Source: Paenibacillus sp. SY21-1
Lineage (GTDB): Bacteria > Bacillota > Bacilli > Paenibacillales > Paenibacillaceae
DNA: 64,000 nucleotides
Assembly (NCBI RefSeq): GCF_005222705.1
Contig: NZ_STGF01000003.1
Location: 124,001-188,000, forward strand
Direction of reading: 5' to 3'
Under the pieces are notes generated by a model. The model did no database searches. It was not told where the DNA came from and saw nothing but the letters and a program-made list of their open reading frames with translations. Positions 24,386-32,651 of this stretch are shown here, piece by piece (positions within the stretch are counted from its first letter, which is position 1; the number at the start of each line of letters is the position of its first letter). The position numbers and the translations under genes were made by a program.

Positions 24386-26014
24386 CTATGCATTTTTGTG
24401 ATGCGAGCCTGACAACGCTTGCGACAGCTTGGTAAGCTGCGCCTGCGAAGATAGAGGATCGTAACCGTAGAACAGATCCGGATGGTTCAGAACATAAACC
24501 CTGCCGCGCTTGACCGCCTCCAGACTCATCCACCCCTCGGAATGGTACAAACGCTCGATGCGCAGTCGTCCTTCCATTCCTTCGGGCAAACCGACGATAA
24601 AAATATGATCCGCCGGATAGTCGGCCAGCCCATTCACGGACGTCTCGATGTATCCTTTCGCATCAATGCCTTCCTCCACCATCCTGTCAGGGGGACGGAA
24701 GCCGATGTCATGATACAGCAGCTGGCTTCCTCTGCCGTAACTGGCGCTTATACCATAAGCCCTGTCGCGGCATAGCTCCCACACGATCGCCGTGCCTCTG
24801 TCGCCCAGCTCCATATCCAGTCGAGCATTCATCCTGTACACACGCTCGTCGAAGCGCTCCAGCCAAGACTCCGCCTGCGCTCCCCGGCCGACCGTATCGG
24901 CAATCAGCCTGAACTGCTCGCGCCAGTTCATCGTCCGGAACGGAAGTTCCAGCACGGGAGCCAGTTCCAGCAGTCCCTTGTTCTCTTGAGCGGCGCTATA
25001 ATGCACAATCAAATCAGGGTTGACCTTGGCCAGCGCGTCATAGCAAGATGTCGCCGATTGCCCGTAGAAGCTGTATGTGGTGCCAAGCCCGATATTCTGT
25101 CCGGCCTGCACTTTCTCAAGCCACGGCGTGTACACGCCGAGCTCGGGCCGGATGCCGAGCGCGACCAGACTCGCCGTATGATTGGGATTAAGCGCTGCGA
25201 TTCGCTTATTCCGCTTGATATAGGCAGTAGGCGATATACCTACCGCTTCCTTGAAGCGGCGGCTCAAATAGGCCCCTTCCTTATAGCCGACCTTCTGGGC
25301 CAGCGCATTCAGATTGGTCGGCGCTTCGAGAAGACCCAGCTGGGCTTGGCGAATGCGCAGCAGCGTCAAATGCTCGTTGAAGCTTCTGCCGGTAGCTTTG
25401 CGGAACGTACGCGAGAAATGCTCAGGCGTGACGCCCGCCTCGGCAGCCAGCTGCTCCCGCGTTAAATCTTCACGGTATTGCTCTTCCATCACCTTGAGCG
25501 CCTGCTCAAGCCAATCGCAGACCGGTCGCTCTTCCGCTGCGCATTCCCGCTCCAGTTCTGTCAGCAAAGCGGCGAATTGCTCCTGTACGCGAAACCTTCC
25601 GCCAAGCTCAGGCTGCTTCCACAGAGCCGCAAGCTCGCCAGCGAGCCTCTGAATAAGCGGCGAACAGCCGGCAATCGGCGTTTCGTGCGCTAGACCGTTG
25701 CCTGCCTCTCCGTTTCCCAGCACACAACGATATTCAATCAGCTGCCCACGCAATGAACCCTTCGAGCCCCTCGCCGGCTGCAAGCCTCTTCCAGGGCCGC
25801 TTAACAGAGCAAAGCCGTTGGCCGCTTCATACGTTTGTCCCGCCAGCTCGATTTCCCCTTTTCCGCTTTGTACGAGCAGGATTCGCCAGCTTTCGCCGCC
25901 TTTCTGCCACTGCTCCTGAATGGATGGCATGTCCCATTGCGAGATACGCACAGGAAAGCAGAAGGTATGGTTTAAAGCACCTGTGTCATCCTTAGGCGTG
26001 CATAATGTAGTCAT
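24386..26014 (-). CDS. AraC regulator fused to a siderophore-binding-protein domain
   Basis: 542 residues. N-terminal sensing region (~1-170), two AraC helix-turn-helix motifs at about 180-280 (DLTREQLAAEAGVTPEHFSR, LNALAQKVGYKEGAYLSRRF), and a C-terminal class III binding-protein domain without a signal peptide (TASLVALGIRPELGVY, YDALAKVNPDLIVHYSA). GGAGGACAACGCA precedes the ATG at 26012-26014. It carries its own Fur box upstream, unlike the first copy at 7024, so it is itself iron-repressed. It probably activates the binding-protein/ABC operon at 24300 when its cytoplasmic domain binds the returning siderophore. Confidence 0.87.
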   Translation of the reverse strand: MTTLCTPKDDTGALNHTFCFPVRISQWDMPSIQEQWQKGGESWRILLVQSGKGEIELAGQTYEAANGFALLSGPGRGLQPARGSKGSLRGQLIEYRCVLGNGEAGNGLAHETPIAGCSPLIQRLAGELAALWKQPELGGRFRVQEQFAALLTELERECAAEERPVCDWLEQALKVMEEQYREDLTREQLAAEAGVTPEHFSRTFRKATGRSFNEHLTLLRIRQAQLGLLEAPTNLNALAQKVGYKEGAYLSRRFKEAVGISPTAYIKRNKRIAALNPNHTASLVALGIRPELGVYTPWLEKVQAGQNIGLGTTYSFYGQSATSCYDALAKVNPDLIVHYSAAQENKGLLELAPVLELPFRTMNWREQFRLIADTVGRGAQAESWLERFDERVYRMNARLDMELGDRGTAIVWELCRDRAYGISASYGRGSQLLYHDIGFRPPDRMVEEGIDAKGYIETSVNGLADYPADHIFIVGLPEGMEGRLRIERLYHSEGWMSLEAVKRGRVYVLNHPDLFYGYDPLSSQAQLTKLSQALSGSHHKNA

Positions 26015-26073
26015 TGCGTTGTCCTCCGATTGCTGTCTTCATGCCTGCCGATGAGGATTTTGAACATTATCAT

Positions 26074-26088
26074 TGAGAATGATTATCG
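26074..26088 (-). promoter_or_regulatory. Fur box upstream of the second AraC regulator
   Basis: TGAGAATGATTATCG matches the 7-1-7 operator with two mismatches. An overlapping half-site ATTATCAT at 26066-26073 extends it into a longer repeat array. Confidence 0.75.
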
Positions 26089-26102
26089 CCATAATAGTGT
26101 AT

Positions 26103-26148
26103 ATAAAAAAAACAAGCTTTTCAACCTTTAACGGTTAAAAAAGCTTGT
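26103..26148 (-). terminator. Intrinsic terminator of the FecCD/binding-protein operon
   Basis: Minus-strand stem AACAAGCTTTTTTAACC / GGTTGAAAAGCTTGTT with a short loop, followed by T8. It begins about 17 bases after the stop at 26166. Confidence 0.88.
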
Positions 26149-26165
26149 TTGGCCTCGTTTTCTGA

Positions 26166-27134
26166 TTAGCTGAACAGCTCTGCGGCATTATCGATAGCCA
26201 TGCTTTGACCCAATGCGGAATAATCCAGCCATTTTTGACCGTCCAGCGCGTAGACGTGATTGTTTTTAACAGCCTTCAAGTTCATCCACAGCGGGTTTTT
26301 CTCCAGCTCGGCAAAGCTTCTTTTTGCATCGTCATCATTGTTTACAAGCAGGAAAATGACATCGGCAGCGAAATCCGGCAGCACTTCCTTGGATATCGGG
26401 GCATAAGGCTCGTCCAGCGATATATCCTCTACTCCGTTGGCAGGCTTCAGCTTCAGATCCTGAAACATGATCGGGCCAAGAGGACGCGCCGCGCTTTGCA
26501 CGCGCAGCTCCTTCGCCGTAACTCTGATCGCCATTGCCTTTGCGCCTTCCCCTACCTCTTTTTCGATCGCCTGCCTCACGAGATCTGCCCTGGCCTCATA
26601 GTCGGAAATAAAGGCAGCGGCTTTCTCCTCAAGACCAAAATGCGCGGCAACCTGATTCAAGTGATCCCGCCAGGTTCCGGCATCCAGGTCCGTGCTGACG
26701 ACGGGAGCGATTTTCTCCAGCTCCGCCCGCTGTTCACCGCCAAAATGTTGATCGATAAAAATGTAGTCCGGCTTCAGTCCGAGTACCGCTTCCATGTCCG
26801 AATCGCCCACTACTCCAAGCTTCACCGTCCCATCCAGCATAGCCTTGACATGCGGAAGAAAATCCCCTACGCCCCCGCCGATTGCGGAGCCGGCAGGCTT
26901 AATGCCGAGAGCAAGCAGATTATTCGTCATATGTATCGACATAGAAGCGATTTTCGCATTCGGATCGATGAGATTGCCATTTCCGGAGGAAGCTCCTGCA
27001 TCCTTATTGCCCGCAGGGGCATTCGTCGCCGCTTCCGAACCGTTTGCGCTCCCTTCGCCGGCTTGTCCGCCGCATGCGGCAAGAACGCCAATAAGCAAAA
27101 TCAGGAGCATAGTCGTGCAAATACGTCTTAACAT
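26166..27134 (-). CDS. Ferric-siderophore-binding lipoprotein (FeuA/FhuD-like)
   Basis: 322 residues. Lipobox VLAAC (Cys about 20), Gly/Ser/Asn linker, then a class III binding domain (ASMSIHMTNNLLALGIKPAG, DMEAVLGLKPDYIFIDQH, ISKEVLPDFAADVIFLLVNN). GGAGGTAGATTCAAC precedes the ATG. It is the last gene of the only complete import set in the window (two permeases plus binding protein); no ATPase follows before the terminator. The order permease-permease-binding protein is the reverse of B. subtilis feuABC, where the binding protein comes first. Confidence 0.87.
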   Translation of the reverse strand: MLRRICTTMLLILLIGVLAACGGQAGEGSANGSEAATNAPAGNKDAGASSGNGNLIDPNAKIASMSIHMTNNLLALGIKPAGSAIGGGVGDFLPHVKAMLDGTVKLGVVGDSDMEAVLGLKPDYIFIDQHFGGEQRAELEKIAPVVSTDLDAGTWRDHLNQVAAHFGLEEKAAAFISDYEARADLVRQAIEKEVGEGAKAMAIRVTAKELRVQSAARPLGPIMFQDLKLKPANGVEDISLDEPYAPISKEVLPDFAADVIFLLVNNDDDAKRSFAELEKNPLWMNLKAVKNNHVYALDGQKWLDYSALGQSMAIDNAAELFS

Positions 27135-27171
27135 GTTGAATCTACCTCCGAATGATAAGATAACCGAGCTG

Positions 27172-28191
27172 CTAAAGCTTCGTTCGAAAAAGCAAAAACA
27201 AAAAATAAGGACCGCCGATTGCGGCCACGATTACGCCTGCCGGTATCGCGTTAGGCTGAAACACCGAACGGCCGATCGTATCGGCCGCAACGAGAATGGC
27301 CACGCCAACCAGCGCCGCTACCGGCATAAAATATTGATGGCGCGGACCGACAAGCCGCTTCGCGATATGTGGCGCAGCCAGCCCGATAAAGCCGATTCCG
27401 CCGACCATGGCAACACTTGCGCATGACAGTGCGACGCCAAGCGTCAGCAGCAGCAGCCTGCTCCTTGTCACCTGGCTTCCTACCCCTGTCGCCATGTCAT
27501 CGCCCAATGTGAATAAATCAAGTTGTCTCGAACGCAAGTAAATAAGCGGAATAAGCACGACGGTCCACGGCAGCAGCGCCGCTACGTTCACCCACTGTCG
27601 GCCCCATACGTTGCCTGCCAGCCAACGTGCCGCGAAGGCGTATGTGTCTTCATCAAGCTTGAGTGAAAGAACTAGCGTCAGCGCGCCCAGTCCGGCGGCA
27701 ACTCCGATTCCGACAAGAATGAGCCGGGTCGGCATCAGGCCTCTATAGCGGTCATACGCGAGCAGAAAGATAACAATTGCCACAGCTATACCGCCTGCGA
27801 ACGTGAACAAGGGAATCATCAGCGCGGCGGAGGTGTCCAGCTTTTGAAAGAAGGAAACGTAGACAATCAGGCCGAAGGCTGCGCCGGCGTTAATGCCCAG
27901 AATGCCCGGATCGGCAAGCGCATTGCGCGATACGCCTTGAAATACGGAGCCCGCTATGCCAAGACCTGCTCCTGCCAGCAAGGTAATCATAATTCGCGGC
28001 AGCCTGTAGTCGTAAAGAATTATCGTTTCTTCTGCCGTTCCGTGACCAAGCAGCGCATACCACACCTGCAAGGGCGTCAATCGAATGGTGCCTGTATTCA
28101 GGCTGATCAATACAATCGCCAGTGATAGGAACGCAAGAGCAAGCATGACGATCATAGCCCTCTTCCTGCGAGCGCGTTCGGCAACGTCCAT
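27172..28191 (-). CDS. FecCD-family ferric-siderophore permease (second subunit)
   Basis: 339 residues from the ATG at 28189-28191 (MDVAERARRKRA), one base after the stop of the upstream permease and behind AAGGGAG; a longer frame into the neighbour was rejected. About ten membrane helices with family motifs: LYDYRLPRIMITLLAGAGLG, GVSRNALADPGILGINAGA, and the C-terminal IGFIGLAAPHIAKRLVGPRH that couples to the ATPase. It ends in PYFLFLLFR, like a typical FecCD C-terminus. It forms a heterodimer with the preceding subunit. The required ATPase is not in the window. Confidence 0.92.
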   Translation of the reverse strand: MDVAERARRKRAMIVMLALAFLSLAIVLISLNTGTIRLTPLQVWYALLGHGTAEETIILYDYRLPRIMITLLAGAGLGIAGSVFQGVSRNALADPGILGINAGAAFGLIVYVSFFQKLDTSAALMIPLFTFAGGIAVAIVIFLLAYDRYRGLMPTRLILVGIGVAAGLGALTLVLSLKLDEDTYAFAARWLAGNVWGRQWVNVAALLPWTVVLIPLIYLRSRQLDLFTLGDDMATGVGSQVTRSRLLLLTLGVALSCASVAMVGGIGFIGLAAPHIAKRLVGPRHQYFMPVAALVGVAILVAADTIGRSVFQPNAIPAGVIVAAIGGPYFLFLLFRTKL

Positions 28192-28192
28192 G

Positions 28193-29197
28193 CTACAACT
28201 CCCTTCTCTCCTTGCGGGCCAAATACAAAAAGAAAGGAACGCCAACCAGCGCAACCATCGCTCCAATCGCAAACTCCCTGGGCGGCTGAACCAGCCGTGC
28301 CGCAAAATCGGCCCATACAAGCAATAGCGCGCCTAGCAGTGAAGACATGGGAATAATGCGCCGGTAATCGACCCCTACGAGCTTACGGGCAAGGTGGGGC
28401 GCAATCAAACCAACAAACGAGATCGAGCCTGCCACGGAGACCGATGCACCCGCGAGCAGAACGGCAGCCGTCATGCCCCAGAAACGCACCCTTGAGCTAC
28501 GTACGCCCAAGTTCGTTGCCGACTCGTCACCTAGCGCTAAAAAAGAGATTTTTCTGCCCATCGTACAGCCCCATGTAATCGCCAGTAAAATGACGGGAAC
28601 AAGCAGCTTCAAATGCTCCCAGGTCACTCCGGCTACCCCGCCTGCGTACCAAAATGCAAGGTCCTGGCTTAGCGCATAATAGATGGCGATTCCGGCGCTT
28701 AACGCTTGCAGGATCGCCGCCACGACGGCGCCGGCAATCGTTAGACGCAGCGAGCTTAACCCGCCCGGCGCAGCAGCCCCGAGCATGACGATAACAAGTG
28801 TCGCAAGCGCGGCGCCAACAAATGATAATGCCATTAATTCTGAATAGCCCAGCCCGGGCAGAAAAGCAAAGCTTAACGCAACGATAAACGACGCGCCTGC
28901 GTTGACGCCTAATATGCCGGTATCGGCCATAGGATTGCGCGTCACTCCCTGCATAATCGCTCCGGCCGCCCCGAATGCCGCTCCTGTCGTCACCGCTCCG
29001 AGCACGCGTGGCAGACGCAGGTCAAAAATGATTTGATGCGCGGTTAGCGACGGCTGATAATCGATCACCGCTTCCCATACGGTTGCGAGCGGCAAGCTTT
29101 TGGCACCGTACGATATCGCCATGAATACGGACAGCAGCAGCGCCGCAGCCGTTCCGGCAAATAGCAATGCTCTTGCATAAACCATATTTCCCGCCAT
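28193..29197 (-). CDS. FecCD-family ferric-siderophore permease (first subunit)
   Basis: 334 residues if started at the ATG at 29195-29197 (MAGNMVYARALL). An ATG at 29251 lies inside the Fur operator and is very unlikely to be the true start. AAGGGAGG stands about 19 bases before the chosen ATG, further than ideal, so a start at 29185 is also possible. Motifs are FDLRLPRVLGAVTTGAAFG, GVTRNPMADTGILGVNAGA, and ISFVGLIAPHLARKLVGVDY for ATPase coupling; the C-terminus is VPFFLYLARKERR. It is first in the operon and lies directly under a perfect Fur operator. Confidence 0.9.
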   Translation of the reverse strand: MAGNMVYARALLFAGTAAALLLSVFMAISYGAKSLPLATVWEAVIDYQPSLTAHQIIFDLRLPRVLGAVTTGAAFGAAGAIMQGVTRNPMADTGILGVNAGASFIVALSFAFLPGLGYSELMALSFVGAALATLVIVMLGAAAPGGLSSLRLTIAGAVVAAILQALSAGIAIYYALSQDLAFWYAGGVAGVTWEHLKLLVPVILLAITWGCTMGRKISFLALGDESATNLGVRSSRVRFWGMTAAVLLAGASVSVAGSISFVGLIAPHLARKLVGVDYRRIIPMSSLLGALLLVWADFAARLVQPPREFAIGAMVALVGVPFFLYLARKERREL

Positions 29198-29235
29198 ATG
29201 CTTGCTTGAATGGCTTCCTCCCTTACCATTAACAC

Positions 29236-29250
29236 TGATAATCATTATCA
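29236..29250 (-). promoter_or_regulatory. Perfect Fur operator before the permease operon
   Basis: TGATAATCATTATCA is an exact 7-1-7 palindrome. It overlaps a spurious in-frame ATG, showing that translation must start further downstream. Confidence 0.92.
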
Positions 29251-29333
29251 TAATCTAAGTATAACGATCCTCCTTATGTGCGCCATGACATTTTTTAAGA
29301 TTGTTCCATGGATGAAATCAAGCCAAAACGGGA

Positions 29334-29355
29334 AACGCCGCCCTGCAGCGGCGTT
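29334..29355 (-). terminator. Intrinsic terminator of the third AraC regulator gene
   Basis: Perfect 8-bp stem AACGCCGC / GCGGCGTT with a six-base loop. On the minus strand TTTCCCGTTTT follows, a broken T-tract. Confidence 0.7.
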
Positions 29356-29370
29356 AACAGCTAGATATGA

Positions 29371-30999
29371 CTATTGCAGCAGCCGCTGTGCTTCTTCCAG
29401 CTGCTTTTCAATTAGATAAGGAGCGTAGACGATCCATTTGCTCCAGTCCAGAAAACTTGCTCGCCCTTCGCGCACGGCAGGATGACGCTGCCAGTCCGGA
29501 TCGCTGGCCAGCCACTGTCGGGCGGCCTCCCCATCTTCTTTGCTGACGGGAACGATGAACAGATAGTCAGCTTCATAACGGGCCAGCTCATGCTGCTCAA
29601 TTTCCGTCCAGTTATGCCCGACTCCGGGCCCGTGCGGACGCATCTGCTCAAGCACAAGCGCAGGAGGCTTCAGCCCCAGCAGACGGTATAGCACATGTCC
29701 GATATTGCGCGCGCTGTATATGCGCAGCCTTCCGTTTCTGACCACGCATATGGCCGCGCTTCGCTCTCCAGCCGTTCTTCTAACTTCCCGGCATGCGCGC
29801 TCTGCCTTGCGCTCATGCTCGTCCAGCCAGCGACGCGCTTCAGCCTTGCGGTTAACAAGCTCGGCAATGTCCAGCAGATGCGTATAGACGTCCTTGCTCG
29901 ACCATGGAATGGCTACAATCGGCGCTATGTCGTTGACATGCTCCCTCGCCTTCTCCAGTACGTTGTCCTTGCATATAATCAGCTCAGGCTTCGCTTCCAG
30001 AAACGTATTGCGGTCGATCAACCATGGCTCCGAGCGGTGCTTAGGCAGGTCGAGCGACTTCGCGGAAAGCGGCAAATAGGCGGGAATTTGCGCCGCTCCG
30101 GGGCGCAAGCCCAAGGTGTACAGATGATCCGTATAGGGGGCGGACAGAGAGATAACGCTGAAATCGTCCCGCTTCATATATATAGTCGGCGCATGGCCGT
30201 TCGTCTCTTTGAATCTTCTGCTGAAGTAGAATTCATCCGCGTAGCCCACCTGGCTGGCAATTTCCCGCACAGGCCGCTCCGTCGTAAGCAGGAGCTCCTT
30301 CGCCTTGTTCATTCTTAGCTGGGTTAAATAAGTAACGGGCGTTTTGCTCATAGTATGCTTAAAAGCATGGGAGTAATATGCAGGATGAAGACGGGCCATA
30401 GCGGCAAGCTTGTCCATTTTTATCGTCTCGGGGTAGTGATGCTGCATGTAACGTACGGTCTGCTTCACGCCGCCAGTCGTGTCCTGCTTGACTGCAGACC
30501 CTGCGAACGGCGACATTTCCTTCAACAGCTCCAGCAGCTCGTGGCGGACAAGCAAGCTGCTATATGTCGCAATTGTGCTTCGTTCACGCTCCAGTCCGGC
30601 AAATAGCCGGCTTAGCTTATCGGGCTGGCCGTCAGTCGGCAGCGCGACCCGTCCTTGCAGCGGCAAAGCGCGCTCGCGCTCCAGCGACACCGTATGCTCC
30701 GTCCGGCCAGACTCGCGCAGCAAATCAAATAGCAGCCAATACAGCTGCCCCGTTGAATGGCCGACTTCCATACGAAAGCTTGTTCCCGCCGGATAAAGGA
30801 ATAACCCATCATCCTCCAGCTTTTCGGGCAAACCGTCTATGGTTGCCGGGCCCGCCGCTTTTTTCACATACAACAGCAGATGATGGGTCAGCCGGTCTCC
30901 TAAGGCCGGTTCTTCAGGAAAAAAAGCGTTCCGACCAAATCCGATGATTTCCGGAAGCACGCCATGCATAAAATCGCTTCGTTCAGAACTGCTTTTCAT
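29371..30999 (-). CDS. AraC regulator fused to a siderophore-binding-protein domain
   Basis: About 542 residues. N-terminal region (~1-180), AraC DNA-binding part at ~190-285 (TIKMDKLAAMARLHPAYYSH, VREIASQVGYADEFYFSRRF), and a cytoplasmic class III binding-like domain to the end (TDHLYTLGLRPGAAQI, NTFLEAKPELIICKDN, YEADYLFIVPVS). It lies upstream of the permease/binding-protein operon and is its likely activator, as Btr is for feuABC. The start is uncertain between GTG at 31008 (three bases after GGGAGG) and ATG at 30999 (twelve bases). A weak Fur-like repeat is further upstream. Confidence 0.86.
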   Translation of the reverse strand: MKSSSERSDFMHGVLPEIIGFGRNAFFPEEPALGDRLTHHLLLYVKKAAGPATIDGLPEKLEDDGLFLYPAGTSFRMEVGHSTGQLYWLLFDLLRESGRTEHTVSLERERALPLQGRVALPTDGQPDKLSRLFAGLERERSTIATYSSLLVRHELLELLKEMSPFAGSAVKQDTTGGVKQTVRYMQHHYPETIKMDKLAAMARLHPAYYSHAFKHTMSKTPVTYLTQLRMNKAKELLLTTERPVREIASQVGYADEFYFSRRFKETNGHAPTIYMKRDDFSVISLSAPYTDHLYTLGLRPGAAQIPAYLPLSAKSLDLPKHRSEPWLIDRNTFLEAKPELIICKDNVLEKAREHVNDIAPIVAIPWSSKDVYTHLLDIAELVNRKAEARRWLDEHERKAERACREVRRTAGERSAAICVVRNGRLRIYSARNIGHVLYRLLGLKPPALVLEQMRPHGPGVGHNWTEIEQHELARYEADYLFIVPVSKEDGEAARQWLASDPDWQRHPAVREGRASFLDWSKWIVYAPYLIEKQLEEAQRLLQ

Positions 31000-31104
31000 T
31001 ATGCCCACAAGCCTCCCCGCAATCTTTCAGCCGTTCATTCCACACACTATCTGCTCATCTATTGTTGCTTATGCAGGAGTGAGCATTCAGAGTGCAAATA
31101 TAAA

Positions 31105-31119
31105 TGAGAACAATTCTCG
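31105..31119 (-). promoter_or_regulatory. Weak Fur-like inverted repeat
   Basis: TGAGAACAATTCTCG keeps the 7-1-7 symmetry but differs from the Fur operator at four positions. It is placed like the other sites, about 100 bases before the AraC gene. PerR or Zur, which bind related repeats, are alternatives. Confidence 0.45.
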
Positions 31120-31141
31120 TCCGTTTAGTTTAAAACATAAA

Positions 31142-31181
31142 AACAAGCTTTTCAACCGCAGCACGGTCCAAAAAGCTTGTT
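31142..31181 (-). terminator. Intrinsic terminator of the MBOAT cassette
   Basis: Perfect 11-bp stem AACAAGCTTTT (31142-31152) with AAAAGCTTGTT (31171-31181), followed on the minus strand by TTTTTATG. It lies about 90 bases after the microprotein stop. Confidence 0.8.
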
Positions 31182-31271
31182 AAGATATCCCCTATTGCAG
31201 AGCATAAGCGAGCGGTTGCCAACTTTCCCTACCGAGCATCACGCATCTGAAGGCAAGCCGTTCGCACAAGG

Positions 31272-31412
31272 CTAAAAGCGCATGTATATAAATTCCGCCG
31301 CCTCGCCCGAGAAAAACAATATGCCCAGTATGATGACAATAAAAACGGCGGCGATGACAAAATCAAGCCCGATCAACAGCAGCTGCCTGAACGCTTTATG
31401 GAGTCGCGGCAT
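31272..31412 (-). CDS. DltX-like MBOAT partner microprotein with FxYxxF tail
   Basis: 46 residues, with GGAGG eight bases before the ATG at 31410-31412. It starts inside the last codons of the SGNH gene, overlapping its end by 17 bases. Basic N-terminus (MPRLHKAFRQ), one transmembrane helix (LIGLDFVIAAVFIVIILGIL), a short outer loop, and the C-terminal hexapeptide FIYMRF. In DltX the C-terminal FxYxxF motif is conserved, and work on D-alanylation assigns its tyrosine as the carrier of the acyl group passed through the MBOAT channel. Here Tyr43 would hold that place. Size, topology, tail and gene position all agree, so I regard it as a real gene; the acyl group it carries is unknown. Confidence 0.85.
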   Translation of the reverse strand: MPRLHKAFRQLLLIGLDFVIAAVFIVIILGILFFSGEAAEFIYMRF

Positions 31413-32589
31413 CGTTAGTCCCTCCTTGAGTCAGCAGTTGCTCCCGAACCGCTTGCGTCAGCTCCTGACCGAAACGGTAGCTGCCTTCGTTCAGCAAATG
31501 CGAAGGATCATGGTACTGCGTATGATAATACTCATGGTCAAGCTCTGTATCTGAAGCATTGTAATCGATAAATGGGTAGCCGTACGACTCCACAAGCTCC
31601 CGGTAGCTTTCCATAATTCGATCATATTCCGTCCAGTCCAGCAGTTCGGCTTGATCAATCATGATACGGTCCAGCGGAGCCGTATAGATCAGCGCCTTTT
31701 TGCCGCTCCGCTTGAGCAGCTCCAGCGTTTGCTCCATGGCGAACAGACCGAAGCTGTGTTTGGAATCAAACGGCTGGCCCCATGCGTACAAATCGCGAAA
31801 ATGCCCGTTGATCAGCTCCTGCTGCCCTTTCGTCATTTTTATATAAGGCGTGGAAAGGCTTGGAGCGGGCTCTGCGGACTCGCTGTCTGACGTGGCAAAC
31901 TCCGCGTCCAGCAGCCTGCGCAGCTTCTCCTTTGGCGTTCTTGTTTTGCCTAAATCATATGAAATGACATCCCGGTATTTATACAGAGACCATTTGTTCA
32001 GTACATTTCGCTGCACCCACTGATGCGTATATGAGGGAAGGCCTTCATTTTTCTCCGGAAAATCGTCAAGCCATCCGCCCAAGCATCCGCAGCCCAGCTT
32101 GCCGAGCATCTGCGGATACACGACGATATCCGGCTCGTTGTCGCTGACTGCAACCATCCCGTAATTGAGCTCATATACGACATAATCGACCTGATCGATT
32201 ACGGAAGCGAGAATGGCATACGTCTCCGTCAAACGAGCGCCTGTCAAGCCCAGATTCACAACCTCGTAATCCGGCTCGCTTGCTTGAAGCACCCCTGCAG
32301 TCGTATGGCTTCCTTTGCCGACCGTCGTGCCGAATACGGTGGACGGGCCAAACAGCCCGATCATCGGCTTCTCCGGCGGCTGCTGCCGAATTTGCTCAAT
32401 CAGAAAAGGCGTATTCACGACAGCGTCCCAAGGCGGCACGCGGTTTTCCCTGGCCGCATACTCCAGCACCTCTTCCCTTTTGGCATCGATTTTCGGCTGC
32501 AGCATATAGGTTACGGCGGCAAGACCGCCCATAATCAGCAGCAGGATCATTACGATATGCGGCCAAGCCAGCTTCAAGCGATTATACAT
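31396..32589 (-). CDS. Membrane-anchored SGNH-fold acyltransferase/hydrolase, DltD/AlgJ-like
   Basis: 397 residues. One N-terminal transmembrane anchor (about 9-30: WPHIVMILLLIMGGLAAVTYML) places the catalytic domain outside. SGNH elements are visible: block I IGLFGPSTVFG with the candidate nucleophile Ser, a Gly-rich LGLTGARLTETYAIL, and the C-terminal DPSHLLNEGSYRFG with the Asp-x-x-His pair. DltD moves D-alanine from the DltB/DltX complex to teichoic acid; AlgJ/X act similarly in alginate acetylation. The gene follows the MBOAT gene and overlaps the microprotein gene, so the three form one unit. Overall similarity to canonical DltD looks low. Confidence 0.8.
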   Translation of the reverse strand: MYNRLKLAWPHIVMILLLIMGGLAAVTYMLQPKIDAKREEVLEYAARENRVPPWDAVVNTPFLIEQIRQQPPEKPMIGLFGPSTVFGTTVGKGSHTTAGVLQASEPDYEVVNLGLTGARLTETYAILASVIDQVDYVVYELNYGMVAVSDNEPDIVVYPQMLGKLGCGCLGGWLDDFPEKNEGLPSYTHQWVQRNVLNKWSLYKYRDVISYDLGKTRTPKEKLRRLLDAEFATSDSESAEPAPSLSTPYIKMTKGQQELINGHFRDLYAWGQPFDSKHSFGLFAMEQTLELLKRSGKKALIYTAPLDRIMIDQAELLDWTEYDRIMESYRELVESYGYPFIDYNASDTELDHEYYHTQYHDPSHLLNEGSYRFGQELTQAVREQLLTQGGTNDAATP

Positions 32590-32651
32590 GAGGCGTTATC
32601 CTCCATCATTTATTTCATTTACGCCACCTGCCGGGTGGCGATTGAGCCCGT

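Noticed and set aside
26794..27426. 210-codon plus-strand frame across the binding-protein start and permease end
   Set aside because: Antisense to two genes with clear family motifs; no homology pattern of its own.
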